Shown here one piece after another: positions 1 through 10,483 of a stretch of DNA of 64,000 nt. The notes under the pieces were generated by a model. The model was not told the DNA's origin and did no database searches. It saw only the letters and a program-made list of their open reading frames with translations. The stretch covers positions 123,820,727 through 123,884,726 of the forward strand of contig OU015498.1 in the NCBI GenBank assembly GCA_907164885.2, read 5' to 3'. Made by a program: the position numbers and the translations under genes. The DNA is from Dolomedes plantarius (lineage: Eukaryota; Arthropoda; Arachnida; Araneae; Dolomedidae). Each line of letters begins with the position of its first letter. Position 1 is the stretch's first letter.

Positions 1-290
1 CCCTCAGTACCTACGGTACTTGGGGAGGGGGGATACTGTGGCAACCCAACTCGCAGACAACTCCGACATCGCGTTTTGCGCATCTGGTTCGTGCAGGAGT
101 GGGGATTGCCGCGGACATTGGAACACCGAACTTCACTTCACTCTCCGTACTAGTGTGGTACGCACGCGTCTCCGCTCCGAATTCACCGCGGTGAACTACG
201 AGCCGGGTTTCGTAACGATTATTGTAAATGTTTGTCATGTGTCAAGTTTTAAATAAAAGAACATGTTAATAAGTTCTAATTGCTGCTTAT
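1..290 (+). repeat. 3' end of a truncated Ty3/gypsy-like element (polypurine tract and LTR)
   Basis: A G-rich tract at 21-32 is followed at 37 by TGTGGCAACC. This is the usual arrangement of a polypurine tract directly before a 3' LTR that starts TG. The gypsy element further right ends the same way (G-run, then CTACTGTAGG). An AATAAA at 252-257 would suit LTR polyadenylation. The body of the element lies left of the window. The right end of the LTR is not clear, and it is not the same LTR family as the one at 539. The short reading frames here on both strands are not credible genes. Confidence 0.5.
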
Positions 291-538
291 ACCTTCTGAT
301 GGCCGTAATATGGGAATAATAGTTCCCATACACTGCTGAGTTTTGTTCCACGTTGCTTATGATTTTTGTCGATGGGTTATGCTTATTTGTTTGAAGGATT
401 TTTATTTGATTGTACATTATTAGAAGCGAGATGCTTAGTAAAATTTGTATTTTAATAAAAAGAGAAGGCAGTAGTTTATTCTCGGATAGTAGACACTTCA
501 TAAACCTTGAAACTCTGATAATGGTGGATCAATGAATT
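291..538. other. Short unassigned AT-rich spacer
   Basis: No convincing reading frame, RNA or terminal repeat is seen between the left LTR fragment and the gypsy element that starts at 539. Confidence 0.4.
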
Positions 539-855
539 TGTAGGGTCTGGCTTTCCCACCGGACGCGCGCACCATTTTCTCCCTGGTTTTTCCCCTGCCT
601 GTAACCGCGCGTCGGAAGAACTGGTCTGGTGATGAGTCAGATTTTTCTCCCAAAAAGTACTCTGTAGAGCACAACGCGAACGATGACACATGTGCACGTC
701 GCGCTCTGATAGCACTAGTTTTCCATAGTGGTTGCAAAAATGAATCTGTAGAAGTTGCATTAAATTTAAATTATAAACCTTCTGATGTGTGGATTTATCG
801 AGGATATTTATTGTATTTTTAATTTAGTTATTTTATTTGGGTGATTATCCCAAAA
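539..855 (+). repeat. 5' LTR of the gypsy element
   Basis: It starts TGTAGGGTCTGGC at 539. The first about 95 bp match 5336-5430, which defines the LTR. It ends at about CCCAAAA just before the primer site. The right half (about 690-855) also recurs at 16097-16258. Confidence 0.85.
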
Positions 856-856
856 G

Positions 857-869
857 TGGTGACCCGGAC
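857..869 (+). other. Primer binding site, tRNA-Trp type
   Basis: TGGTGACCCGGAC lies directly after the LTR. From memory, the complement of the 3' end of arthropod tRNA-Trp starts TGGTGACCCCGAC, so only one base differs. CsRn1-group elements are known to use tRNA-Trp as primer. Confidence 0.65.
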
Positions 870-1368
870 TAAAAATTACTGTGAGGAGCTCAAACGAATT
901 TCAATCTTACTTCATCGAGCTTATACTCAGCTTATACGTCTTCATAAAGTGCTATTCTACATGGAGTCCTATTTGGTCGTCAACGTGTGATTTTATATGT
1001 GAAGTTAGTTTTTTTTTTCAACGAAACCACGTGGCACGTATACCAGTGCACGGTGTTATAGAACCAGTACACGGGCTCTCGTATTTTCTGCATCTCGATC
1101 ACATGGATATAGCGCACTGGCGCGAAGACTGCCCTGGTGAGTGCGTTCCAATTTGATAAATTAGAGTGTATTTTGTGTTGGTATGCCTGTGTGTGTTAAG
1201 CCTATTTCATTATCAGTAACTACTCATTTTACATTTATTTTTTGTCGCGTATCGGTTAAAATTTTATTGCCACTTATTTTACTTATATTGTTCTCTTTTG
1301 TATATTTACGTGTGTGTTACGTGTATATAATTTTTTTTTCAATTACTTGGCAATTTACATATTTCAAA

Positions 1369-2127
1369 ATGAACAGCGACTCTGAGTCTATTTCCCGCGT
1401 GGGGATTAAATATGCCCTTTTCTGGCGTGCAAATCCCACTGCATGGTTCAACCAATTAGAATCGCAGTTTGTCCTGGCAGGGGTCACGAATAACGTTACA
1501 CGTTATCATCATTTGATTGCTGCACTGCAGCCCGAAGAGTTATCGATCGTGGGAGATCTTATTTCCAGTTCCCCGCAAGAAGGGACTTATAAGACACTAA
1601 AAACGCGGTTAATCAGTCAGTATACCGTCAGCGAGGATGCTCACTTGCGCAAACTCGTCTCTGGTATGCAGTTAGGTGATAAAAAGCTGTCACGTCTGTT
1701 ACTGGAGATGAGGAGCAAAGCAGGCGCGCACGTGGGTGATGAGCTGCTTAAAACGCTTTTTATACAAAGATTACCACCGCATGTGCAGCAGATTCTGGCA
1801 ATCTCGGGTGACGGTCTGGATAAATTAGCCAACATGGCCGACGGGATTATGGCAGTGGAAGGACAGCCTGCATACATTCAGAATGTCCAGAATGACGATA
1901 GCCTAAAACTGCTAATTTTGGATATTTCAACGCGTCTGCAGAAATTGGAAACGCGAGACGGAAACGAAGCACAGAATTTTGGCCATAGGCGGCATTTCAG
2001 GAGCCGTAGCTGATCTCGCGGTAGGCGTAATTCGGAAAGCAATAGCTCTTTTTGTTGGTATCACGATACGTTCGCGGATAATGCAAAAAAATGCCAAGCA
2101 CCATGTTCCTGGACGGGAAACCGTTAA
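1369..2127 (+). pseudogene. gag: gypsy gag (capsid and CHCC knuckle), one nonsense codon
   Basis: The frame from ATG 1369 encodes a capsid-like protein (GAG of the CsRn1/Kabuki kind, with an N-terminal WRANPTAWFNQLESQF stretch) of 214 codons up to a TGA at 2011-2013. The same frame stays open after the stop for 37 codons. It contains Arg/Ser-rich sequence and a knuckle of the form C-W-Y-H-x9-C-x3-C, which belongs at the end of this gag. The TGA sits in an Arg/Ser run and is a single change from CGA, so CpG decay is the simplest cause. An upstream ATG at 1183 is in the same frame, but it is preceded by hydrophobic AT-rich sequence unlike gag. Confidence 0.85.
2085..2091 (+). promoter_or_regulatory. 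Candidate -1 frameshift heptamer at the gag-pol junction
   Basis: The gag frame reads GCA AAA AAA TGC, so A AAA AAA forms an X XXY YYZ slippery site. After a -1 slip the next codon is the ATG at 2091 that opens the pol frame. The slip would fall inside the knuckle, before its last two Cys, which weakens the case. A plain indel in the A-run is the alternative. Confidence 0.35.
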
Positions 2128-5100
2128 GGCCGTCGCTCGCGGTGGAGAGTGAAGGCAGGGTATTAATAAATGGATTATATTTACGGGAGAAAACGTCAAA
2201 TTTTAAATTTTTAATTGATACCGGCGCAGACGTTTCGGTTTTGCCAATCACGGGGACACAGCAGAGACTGGTTCCGGACAAGTTCCAACTTTTTGCAGCT
2301 AATGGTTCCATTATACGGACCTTTGGCCAAAAATTACTTAAATTGGATCTCGGTTTACGTCGCGAATTCCATTGGCCGTTTGTGCTCGCCGAGGTATCCC
2401 AACCCATTATTGGGGTGGATTTCTTGCGCCATTTTGGACTGCTAATTGACGTTAAGTTAGGGAAGCTACGTGACCCGACAACGAGTTTAGAGGAAGCGGG
2501 TGTCGTGCACATTAAGCCAGGCATTGATGTCCGCACGGTCGACGATTCCTCGCCATTTCATACCCTTCTGAAGCAGTTCCCTTCGCTTACGGAGGTGGCG
2601 TCGATGCTTAACCCACCTAAGCACGGTGTATACCACGTAATAGAAACGAAGGGACCCCCTGTGTTTGCGAAACCCAGAAGACTTCCGCCAGACAAGCTTA
2701 AGGTGGCGCGTGATGAATTCCAGTTTCTGGTTTCAGCAGGGATTTGTAGGCTATCTAGTGGTAGTTGGGCCAGCCCTTTGCATATGGTCCCCAAAGCAAT
2801 CGGTGACTGGCGTCCATGCAGCGATTACAGAGCGTTAAACTCTGTCACCATTCCTGATCGTTACCCGGTACCGCATATCCAGGACTGCGTGCAGGAATTA
2901 CACAAAAAAATATTTTTTCCACATTAGATTTGGCGCGAGCGTACCATCAGATCCCTGTACGTCCCGAAGATGTCCCGAAGACGGCTGTGACCACTCCATT
3001 CGGTTTGTTTGAATTTGTATTCATGCCGTTTGGTTTGGCTAACGCAGCTTCTACCTTTCAAAGATTTATTCATGAGGTCTTGCAGGGTTTTGAATTTTGC
3101 ATACCCTATTTTGACGACGTGTTAGTCGCATCCACTAATCCCGAGCAACACCTGCAGCATTTAAAATCGGTCTTCGAGCGTTTTAAAAAATTCGGCGTCA
3201 GATTAAACCCTTCCAAATGTATTTTCGGCCAGACAATCATTAAATTTTTAGGCCATAATATTTCGGCAGCAGGTATTAGTCCACTCCAAGACAAAGTTAA
3301 GGCAATCCTTGACTTTCCGCGTCCGCAGACAATTCAGGAGCTGCGTCGTTTTTTGTGCATGATAAATTTCTATCGACGTTTTAATCCAAAGGCTGCACAC
3401 ACACAGGTAGTACTTAACAAATACCTCCAGGGCGCAAAGAAAAATGACAAAAGACCAATAGCATGGACAGAAGAGGCAGACTCTGCGTTTGCACTTTGCA
3501 AAGAAAAACTTGCACAAGCTGCTACTTTAGCCCATTTTGATCCATCTGCTCATCTAGCCATTATGACAGATGCTTCGGACTTTGCTATGGGGGCGGCGCT
3601 GCAACAGCAGGTTGAAGGAGCCTGGCAACCGCTAGCTTTCTTCTCAAGATCGCTTTCTACTGCTCAGAGGAAATATAGCACGTATGACCGTGAACTCCTT
3701 GCTATATACTCTGCAATTAAACATTTTAGGCACATGATTGAAGGTAGAGTTTTTACTGTATTTACCGACCACAAACCTCTCGAATTCGCCTTCCCCCGGA
3801 ATAATGACAAATCATCCCCACGACAGATTCGTCAACTGGACTTCATTGACCAATTTACCACTGATATTCAACATCTGAGTGGGGTTGAAAATTTCGTAGC
3901 CGATGCGTTGTCCCGTGTACATATTGATAGTCTGGAAAAAACTTCAATCGATTTTGAGAAGATGGCGACCTTGCAGGCTAATGATAACGAGCTGCAGGAG
4001 TTGTTACGCAATTCCGATTCCACGCTGAGGTTGAAGCCTATGGCTGTGGGTGGTATCGAGGGTGTAACGTTACAGTGTGACGTTTCTACAGGACGTATTA
4101 GGCCATGGGTACCACTGGCTATGCGGTGCCAAATCATCCAAAATTTGCATAGCTTAGCGTACCCCGGTGCTAGGGCAACTACACGCCTAGTAGCAGAGCG
4201 ATACGTGTGGGCAGGCATGAAGAAGGACATTGCTCAAATGGTACGAACCTGTGCTCCGTGCCAAAAGAGTAAAGTCCACAGACACACTAAGAGTGCAATC
4301 GGTTCTTTTATTCCGCCAACGGTGAGGTTCCAGCATGTCCATATTGATTTAATTGGCCCTCTACCACCATCTAAAGGCTACCGTTATTGCCTTACGTGCG
4401 TGGATCGGTTCACCAAGTGGCCAGAGGCTTTCCCGACCAGCGACATAAGTGCTGACACGGTTGCAGAAGCTTTTTACGCCGGCTGGGTTGCACGTTTTGG
4501 ACCACCGTTGCAGTTAACGACCGACCAGGGTACTCAATTCGAGTCAGCCTTATTCAAGGCGCTTGCACCCTTGTTACGCACTAACAGAGGCCATTCTTAT
4601 CCTTACCATCCAGAAGCGAACTGTCAGGTCGAACGATTTCACCGGCACCTTAAATCCGCGATAATGGCGCACATCACAATGGATTGGGCCAGTATTCTCC
4701 CAACGGTGTTATTGGGAATTCGGGCAGCCTGGAAAGAAGACCTACAAGCTACTTCGGCGGAAATGGTCTACGGTTGCACCATCCCATTGTCCGGAGAATT
4801 TTTAGAGCCAGCTAAGGACATTCCTAACCCAATAGACTTTGTGGGCAAACTACGGGATGCAATGGATAAACTCCGACCCGCACCGACAAGATCAACTTTT
4901 GGCCGCCCCGTTTTTGTGAGCAAAGAGCTACGTGGTTGCTCACACGTGTTTTTACGGCGAGACGGCATTAAAAAAAGTCTTCAGCCTCCATATAAGGGCC
5001 CCTATAAAGTGCTCGAACGCACGGATAAAAACTTTCGTCTGCAAATTGGAGAAAGGCAGGTCACAGTGAACATTGATAGAGTTAAACCTGCTTTCATTTC

Positions 5101-5299
5101 CGCGGAGGAGCTCGGGTTAGCTACGAACGAGGCGACAGCGACACCTCCAGTGCCTGCAGAACAAATTCCAGTCCTTACAGAGCAACCAGGCTTTGAAGGG
5201 CAGACTCTATTGTTGCAGGACAGAAACACTGTGGAGAAAAACGAAACCACCACGCGTTCTGGCAGGCGAGTCAGATTCAACCCCAAGTACCTCCAATAG
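2091..5299 (+). pseudogene. pol: gypsy pol polyprotein, broken by a frameshift in RT
   Basis: Pol is in the -1 frame relative to gag. Domains in order: aspartic protease (LIDTGADVSVLP near 2213-2250); reverse transcriptase, with its start at about 2640 and the active-site motif YFDDVLVAS near 3108-3130; RNase H (MTDASDFAMG near 3563); integrase with an H2C2 finger (about 4147-4265), a D-D-E core (HIDLIGPL near 4342, TTDQGTQF near 4520, HPEANCQVERF near 4609) and a C-terminal GPY/F-like module (near 4990-5085). The frame breaks in the A/T runs at about 2903-2920. The first part stops at 2927, and the second is open to 5299 for 789 codons. Everything downstream of the break is intact, so the element may be fairly young. 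Confidence 0.92.
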
Positions 5300-5335
5300 T
5301 GAAAATTTTCGCTATCGCTCAGGGGGGGGGGCTAC

Positions 5336-5430
5336 TGTAGGGTCTGGCTTTCCCGCTGGACGCGCACCATTTTCTCCCTGGTTTTTCCCCTACCTGTAAC
5401 CGCGCGTCGGAAGAACTGGTCTGGTGATGA
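5336..5430 (+). repeat. Truncated 3' LTR
   Basis: It matches the first about 95 bp of the 5' LTR (539-635) with few differences and then stops abruptly. It is preceded by a G-run at 5321-5331 acting as polypurine tract. The remaining about 220 bp of LTR are missing, and a MULE terminus starts at 5435. Confidence 0.85.
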
Positions 5431-5434
5431 CGAG

Positions 5435-5636
5435 ACGAGCCGTTAAATCTCTAACCGGCTGGAAAATCTGATTGGCTACTGAAAATACGTTTTTCTGTGC
5501 TGCCATCTATCGGTCACTATTACATTTAATTGTGGTAAAACTACAGACTGCACCACACTGGTTTGTTAGCGTTTACGATTTAGACTGGTAAAAATTTTAC
5601 ATAATACGGCCTCAACATCACATTTAGCTTTCATTT
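5435..5636 (+). mobile_element. MULE 5'-end fragment
   Basis: About 200 bp starting ACGAGCCGTTAAATCTC match the left end of the MULE at 14477-14695 up to the sequence just before its start codon. No matching right end is found nearby. It abuts the broken LTR. Confidence 0.75.
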
Positions 5637-5950
5637 AAGATTTAAGGTTACATTTAACCTGCGGGGCACACGGGCGGCTAGTCAGCCGCCCGGTTAAAAA
5701 AAATTTAAAACTAATTTATTAGTAAAATAATCAATATAAAAATATTATGCAAGGTAACTTCTTAGAGTTAAAATTGCATTTTACAAGTATAACTGGAAAC
5801 CACATTGGTTTTAAAAACGCTACTCCACGTCACAACCAGTTGGGAAATACATTGTTCGTTTTTGTTTTAACACGTTTTAACCCATCATCCCATGAAATGC
5901 GACGATCAATGTATACAACTGATGTAAAATATATATATATATATGTATAT
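5637..5950. other. AT-rich spacer with a GC-rich hairpin
   Basis: At about 5669-5690, GGGCGGCT and AGCCGCCC face each other across a 4-bp loop, in otherwise AT-rich DNA. No gene is seen. A (TA)n run at about 5930-5950 leads into the next repeat. Confidence 0.4.
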
Positions 5951-6593
5951 ACTAGCTGAAAACCCGCGCTTCGCTACGGAGTACATTCAAATTAAATACA
6001 ACGGTCAATGTATGCAATTAATGCCAATATATATATATATATATATATTTATAAAAAAATCGTAAGGGATTTATTTTTTTGGATAATATCCAATCGTCTG
6101 CTGCATTAGAAAGAAAAAGAATATCATTTTTGTCTATTTAGTTGTTATGCACGTGACGATAAATTTATTTAAAGCACCAGAAAAAGAAATCACGTGATCA
6201 ACATTTAATAAATAAAATTCTAGAAATTAATCTTTAAAAATTCACCAAAAATCAGAAAATCAAGGTAAAGGTTCGAAAAAGATTTCATTTTGAAGGAATT
6301 TTTATGATCTTTCTCGTGATATAAATTTTATAATCCGCAATGTATTATTTTAAATGCAAACGTAAAAAAAGTTTAAAAAACAGCTTAAAAATTTAATTTA
6401 AAAAAATCTAAGAAGAATTTTAGAAAAATCTTTCTTAGTGCACCCCTACACTATTAGAAGAATCGCCATGCAAAATTTCAGCCCTTTAGGTCCAGCGGTT
6501 TGGTCTGTGCGTTGTATGTCAGTCAGTCAGTGAATGAATGAATGAATGAATGAATGAATGAGTCAGTTACGGAACTGTTTTATATATATAGAT
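5951..6593 (+). repeat. Dispersed ACTAGCTG repeat, copy 1
   Basis: It starts ACTAGCTGAAAACCCGCGCT and ends with the motif GGTTTGGTCTGTGCGTTGTA, then TCAGT/GAATG short tandem repeats and a TATATATAGAT tail. A longer copy lies at 62324-63102. Repeats with this start and tail are widespread non-autonomous elements in arthropods. It has no coding potential, and I cannot name the family with certainty. Confidence 0.75.
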
Positions 6594-7013
6594 ATTTATA
6601 AAAAAATCGTAAGGGATATTTATTTTTTTTTGATAATATTCAATCGTCTGCTGCATTAGAAAGAAATATTTTTTTCGTTTGTCTATTTAGTTGTTATGCA
6701 CTTTACGATAAATTTATTTAAAGTACCAGAAAAAGAAATCACGTGATCAGCATTTAATAAATTAAATTCTAAAAATTAATCTTTAAAAATTCACCAAAAA
6801 TCAGAAAATTGAGGTAAAGGTTCGAAAAAGATTTCATTTGAAAGGAATTTTTATGATCTTTCTCGTGATATAAATTTTATAACCCTCAAATTATTATTTT
6901 AAATGCAGACATAAAAAAAGTTACTAAAACAGCTTAAAAATTTAATTTTAAAAGCCCTTTAGGACCAGCGGTTTGGTCTGTGCGTTGTATGTCAGTCAGT
7001 GAGTCAGTTACAG
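6594..7013 (+). repeat. Dispersed ACTAGCTG repeat, copy 2, 5'-truncated and in tandem with copy 1
   Basis: The sequence from about 6594 repeats copy 1 from about 6047 onward (the same TAAAAAAATCGTAAGGGAT start) and ends with the same GGTTTGGTCTGTGCGTTGTA motif near 6970-6990. It lacks the ACTAGCTG head, so it is a partial tandem duplication or a nested truncated copy. Confidence 0.7.
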
Positions 7014-7478
7014 TAACAGCAACAGGTGAATAGAAGTTCCTGGGAACATGGTTCCCCCTACTTCTAAAAATAGCATTGGTTTATTCAGGAGTTTGGCCTT
7101 AATTAAATTTGGCTGTGGAGTTGTTAGTAAATAAAAATAGTGTAATTTGTGAGGTGGTAAGAACTTCGAATTTCTGCGACCAGAGAAAGTTTAAGGATAG
7201 GAGGAAAAAATAAAATTAAATATAAAAGCAAAAAAGGTGGTAGTAGATAAAAATATTTTTTACCTTGAGTAATGTTTCCATTACCCAAGTATTAATTTTA
7301 AATAATTTTAAATTGTTTTTTACCGTAGGCGTAGCCTACGTATCAGATTTTTAAAATTTTATAATTTTTTTAATTTTTATCAAACACATTAAAACACTTA
7401 AAATAGGAATGCAGGCCAGAACCTAGCATACTGTGCTTGAAAACGGAGGGGGGGGGGGATGAGAGAAAAAATTGTTAG

Positions 7479-7540
7479 GTCAAGGTTTCGATCCCACAAC
7501 CTTTGGAACTCGGGTCTCGCTTTCTACCGCTGTACTGCTG
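7479..7540 (-). other. tRNA-like stretch, possible SINE head
   Basis: Read on the minus strand, a CAGCGGTAGAAAGC A-box-like region is followed about 30 bp later by GTGGGATCGAAACC, which resembles a T-arm/B box. The acceptor stem does not close well, so this is not a functional tRNA. It may be the head of a decayed SINE. Confidence 0.35.
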
Positions 7541-7756
7541 AATTCACGAAAGGCAGGGGAAAATTACCTGTCAAGAGCAAGAGACACTCTAGGTCTCTTC
7601 CTATTGAAAGGTTTCTTATAGTCATAATTGGAGAGGTCTGTTAAAACAGTTAGGGTGTTAGATTCAATGCTATTGTGGAAATTAATATTTAAGGAGTTAA
7701 TAAAACTAGTTAGGGGGGGAAAGTTAAGTTCTTGGTAGATTTTACAATATAGATAA

Positions 7757-8076
7757 ATAATTAGTCACAATAGTGACCAATAGATGGCAGAACTGAAACA
7801 CGTATTTTCAGTAACCAATCAGATTTGCCAGCCGGTTAGAGATTTAACGGCTCGTCGACGTGGCGACGAGCCGTTAAATCTCTAACCGGCTGGCAAATCT
7901 GATTGGCTACTGAATATACGTTTTTCTGTGCTGCCATCTATTGGTCACTATTGCATTTAATTGTGCTAAGATATTTAATTGTGGTAAGACGACAGACTAC
8001 ACCACGCATGGTTTGTTACCGCTTACGATTCGTACTGGTAAAAATTTTCATAATACGGCCTCAACATCACATTTAG
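7757..8076. mobile_element. Two MULE ends joined head to head (palindrome)
   Basis: 7757-7855 is the MULE terminus in reverse orientation, and 7866-8076 is the same terminus forward, continuing about 210 bp into the element. A 10-bp spacer, CGACGTGGCG, separates them. It contains the reverse complement of GCCACGTC, the target duplication of the MULE at 14477. The right part stops where 19 bp of gypsy LTR sequence begin (8077). Confidence 0.75.
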
Positions 8077-8248
8077 CACAACGCGAACGATGAGGAGTTG
8101 CTCGGGGTAGCGTCCTGCTCACGACGTCTCTCTGGGGCTACGCTGCTATCGCCATCTACTGGAGAGAATAATTAACAATTGCTTAACACGTAAGATATGA
8201 GTATGAATAATCGGGAAAAAATTACAAAACTTTTATATATATACAAAA

Positions 8249-8553
8249 ATTGAAATTAACTTTATACAACTGCTTCTAGTTAATTATTTTTAATTTGCAT
8301 TTTTTAATGCATAATATATAGAACTTTAATTGGAATCTGGCCAAATATTCCAGAAAATATATTTTTTTCATTTAATTGTGTAAATGCTAAGTTTCTTCTT
8401 TCAATAAATTTAGAAAATATAAACATTGAAATTAACTTTAAACAACTGGTTCTAGTTAATTATTTTTAATTTGCATTTTTTAATGCATAATATATAGAAC
8501 TTTAATTGGATTCTGGCCAAATATTCCGGAAAATATATTTTTTTCATTTAATG
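8249..8553 (+). repeat. Direct repeat of about 130 bp
   Basis: A unit starting ATTGAAATTAACTTTA and ending near TATATTTTTTTCATTTAAT occurs at about 8249-8378 and 8425-8553. The copies differ at only a few positions and are about 176 bp apart start to start. Their function is unknown. Confidence 0.75.
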
Positions 8554-8557
8554 CGCC

Positions 8558-8779
8558 ATGTTGACAAATTCAAAGTGGTTGATATTCTCTTCATTATTGA
8601 TGGTAGTGCAGTTCGTAATTTTCTTTGATAGGTTTCAATTTGAAACTATTTGGTACGAGCATTATATTAATATTAACTCTAAGCTATATTTTTTGTTACT
8701 TTTGCATTTAACGTCAATATTGAACAGTATTTTTACTAACATATGTTTTAACAACTTATACGTTTTAAATTTCGTATAA
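8558..8779 (+). CDS. Unrecognised small frame with hydrophobic N-terminus (doubtful)
   Basis: ATG at 8558 follows GCGCC and opens 73 codons. Residues about 7-24 are hydrophobic and could form a membrane segment or signal anchor, and a second hydrophobic run lies near residues 43-60. There is no recognised family, no obvious splice donor and no paralogue in the window. AT-rich DNA gives such hydrophobic frames by chance, so this is listed only as a candidate. Confidence 0.15.
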   Translation: MLTNSKWLIFSSLLMVVQFVIFFDRFQFETIWYEHYININSKLYFLLLLHLTSILNSIFTNICFNNLYVLNFV

Positions 8780-10044
8780 TGAGTTGTTATACATTATTCA
8801 AACGCAGATTTTATATATTTTTATAGTAAGACAATATTAAACATATTAGGTGCAGTACAAGTAATGTTATGTATCCAGTGCGAATACTGATAATATATAA
8901 TGTCATTTAGAATGTGAAAACTAAATTCTTTGCATGTTTTATGTATTTCATCTTACGTTATTTTGTAGTTTTGTACTTTATCATTTAACTAGTGTTATGT
9001 ATTATAACTTGCAAATTATTATTTTCTTTTTTTAAACTAATAATTTCATTACCATGTCATCTCATGATTGAAAACTTTTGATTCACTATTGTAATTTGGA
9101 GGGCAGTTTTGTTTAAAACGTGCACTGTGCCTGTTACGTCAGAAATTCAATATGATGAAGTGTCACACAGAAATTTTAAAAAATTCCCAAAAGATATTAT
9201 AAACCTGCAAATTTTGTAGGGTGTATTAGGAATTTTTTCAGCATTCTGTGCATGTATAATGTTATAATCAAAAAATGCCTTGTGAGCAATTAATTGTATT
9301 GCTTCTATAGAATGAAATTGATAATTTTGTTTCATATTTTCTATTACACCAATTGATGCACTATTAAGGAACCATGTTCTGTAGAATGATATTCCTTGCT
9401 ATGTCATGGTATGTGCATAGGTGGTTTGTTGACAATTGGCGTGAAATGCTAAAGTTACCTCTCAGAGCCTGTGTGTTTGCTATACAATAGACTAATGATA
9501 AATACTTGGTCATGCATGAAGTATAAAATGATTATAGCAATGAAACGAACTCCGACAAATCTGCCCTTGATAAACTATGCTTCAGCATCATGGTAAACAA
9601 AAAGGTCACTATGAAACCCTTTAAGGGGTCTATAAGTTTGAGATTGAAGTAAGCTTAAAGAAAATAATAGACCAGCTGACTTACTTTTGCTAAGAAAGAA
9701 GCAATAAAACTCCTTCAATTTTTGAGATTTTATTGATTGTTAAATCATATTTTGGTGTTTTTAAAATGAACATACATACGGAATTATTTTACATTCAATA
9801 CATTGTTAATTATATTTTGTTGTAAACATCTTTTCTGCTTCACTATTTTTCTCTTGGTCAAATTATGTTAGCATTTAGCTGGTACTCTAATATTACTCCA
9901 AATAAGCCCTTCATGTCGTCGAGAAATTGAAGTGAGCTGTATATTAATCTTTGTTTTGTAGTGAATTGATAGTTTGTATATTTTTTAGAGTTTGTGTGAG
10001 ATGGGCAACAGTTGCTTTATCAGCATCCTGCTTCAAAAGGTCAT
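8780..10044. other. Gene-poor AT-rich stretch
   Basis: There is no frame with family resemblance, no terminal inverted repeat and no tRNA. TTTATT at about 9728 could be a minus-strand AATAAA signal for the frame at 10045-10434. Confidence 0.4.
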
Positions 10045-10434
10045 TCATGTATTTGCATGAATTCTTTTGTGATTAATTTTTCTACTGATATTGTAAGTAT
10101 CAGTTTCTATACATGTTGTTCTGGGAGGGATATGCATCTTTGGTGGTTCTTCAGGTTTTTGTAAAGTTGCAAAGATGTCCAATGGCAGGCAGTTATCACT
10201 TATTGCCAAAACTCCTAATAAATATCTTTCTTCGCTGTTGATAGGAAGAGCATTCGGTAATTTTTTTTTGTTTTGTTCTATTAGAAAACATGGTACTTTA
10301 GGATTATTCCGTCGACCTGTCAACGCTCGCGAAAATACGCAAATCCTTTGCACCATCATAATGAAAAGCAATTTCCAAAATAAACATTGTAAACACATTA
10401 AATTTATTATGAATACAATATTATTAAAACACAT
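10045..10434 (-). CDS. Unrecognised protein, possible small mitochondrial protein
   Basis: This is a 129-codon frame, or 104 codons if translation starts at the tandem ATGs at 10354-10359. From that start the protein begins MMVQRICVFSRALTGRRNN, which is basic and free of acidic residues like a mitochondrial presequence. It continues with a mixed-composition stretch (for example RYLLGVLAISDNCLPLDIF) that is unlike the low-complexity frames around it. A minus-strand AATAAA lies about 310 bp past the stop. I do not recognise the family. The composition argues for a real exon, but there is no paralogue or domain to confirm it. Confidence 0.35.
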   Translation of the reverse strand: MCFNNIVFIINLMCLQCLFWKLLFIMMVQRICVFSRALTGRRNNPKVPCFLIEQNKKKLPNALPINSEERYLLGVLAISDNCLPLDIFATLQKPEEPPKMHIPPRTTCIETDTYNISRKINHKRIHANT

Positions 10435-10483
10435 TATTAATAAAAAGAATCAAAACAAAGTAAAAACCTCTATTTTTTTATAA

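Larger units (their letters stand above)
539..5430 (+). mobile_element. Ty3/gypsy retrotransposon, CsRn1-like, 3' LTR truncated
   Basis: The order is 5' LTR, tRNA-Trp-type primer site, gag, protease, reverse transcriptase, RNase H, integrase, G-rich tract and partial 3' LTR. The CHCC-type gag knuckle and the tRNA-Trp-like primer site point to the CsRn1/Kabuki group. The element is nearly full length but dead: gag has one in-frame stop, pol has a frameshift near 2903-2925, and the 3' LTR stops at 5430 where a MULE end begins. No env-like frame is seen after integrase. The right-hand target-site duplication is lost. Confidence 0.9.

Noticed and set aside
11..256. Overlapping frames on both strands at the left edge (75 and 78 codons)
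   Set aside because: They fall in an LTR/polypurine region, have no family resemblance, and mirror each other.
476..760. Minus-strand frames across the 5' LTR
   Set aside because: The sequence is the gypsy LTR itself. The frame also recurs as a fragment near 16100, as expected for a repeat, not a gene.
10175..10483. Plus-strand frame opposite 10045-10434
   Set aside because: The minus-strand frame has better composition. This one ends in Lys/Asn-rich AT-driven sequence.
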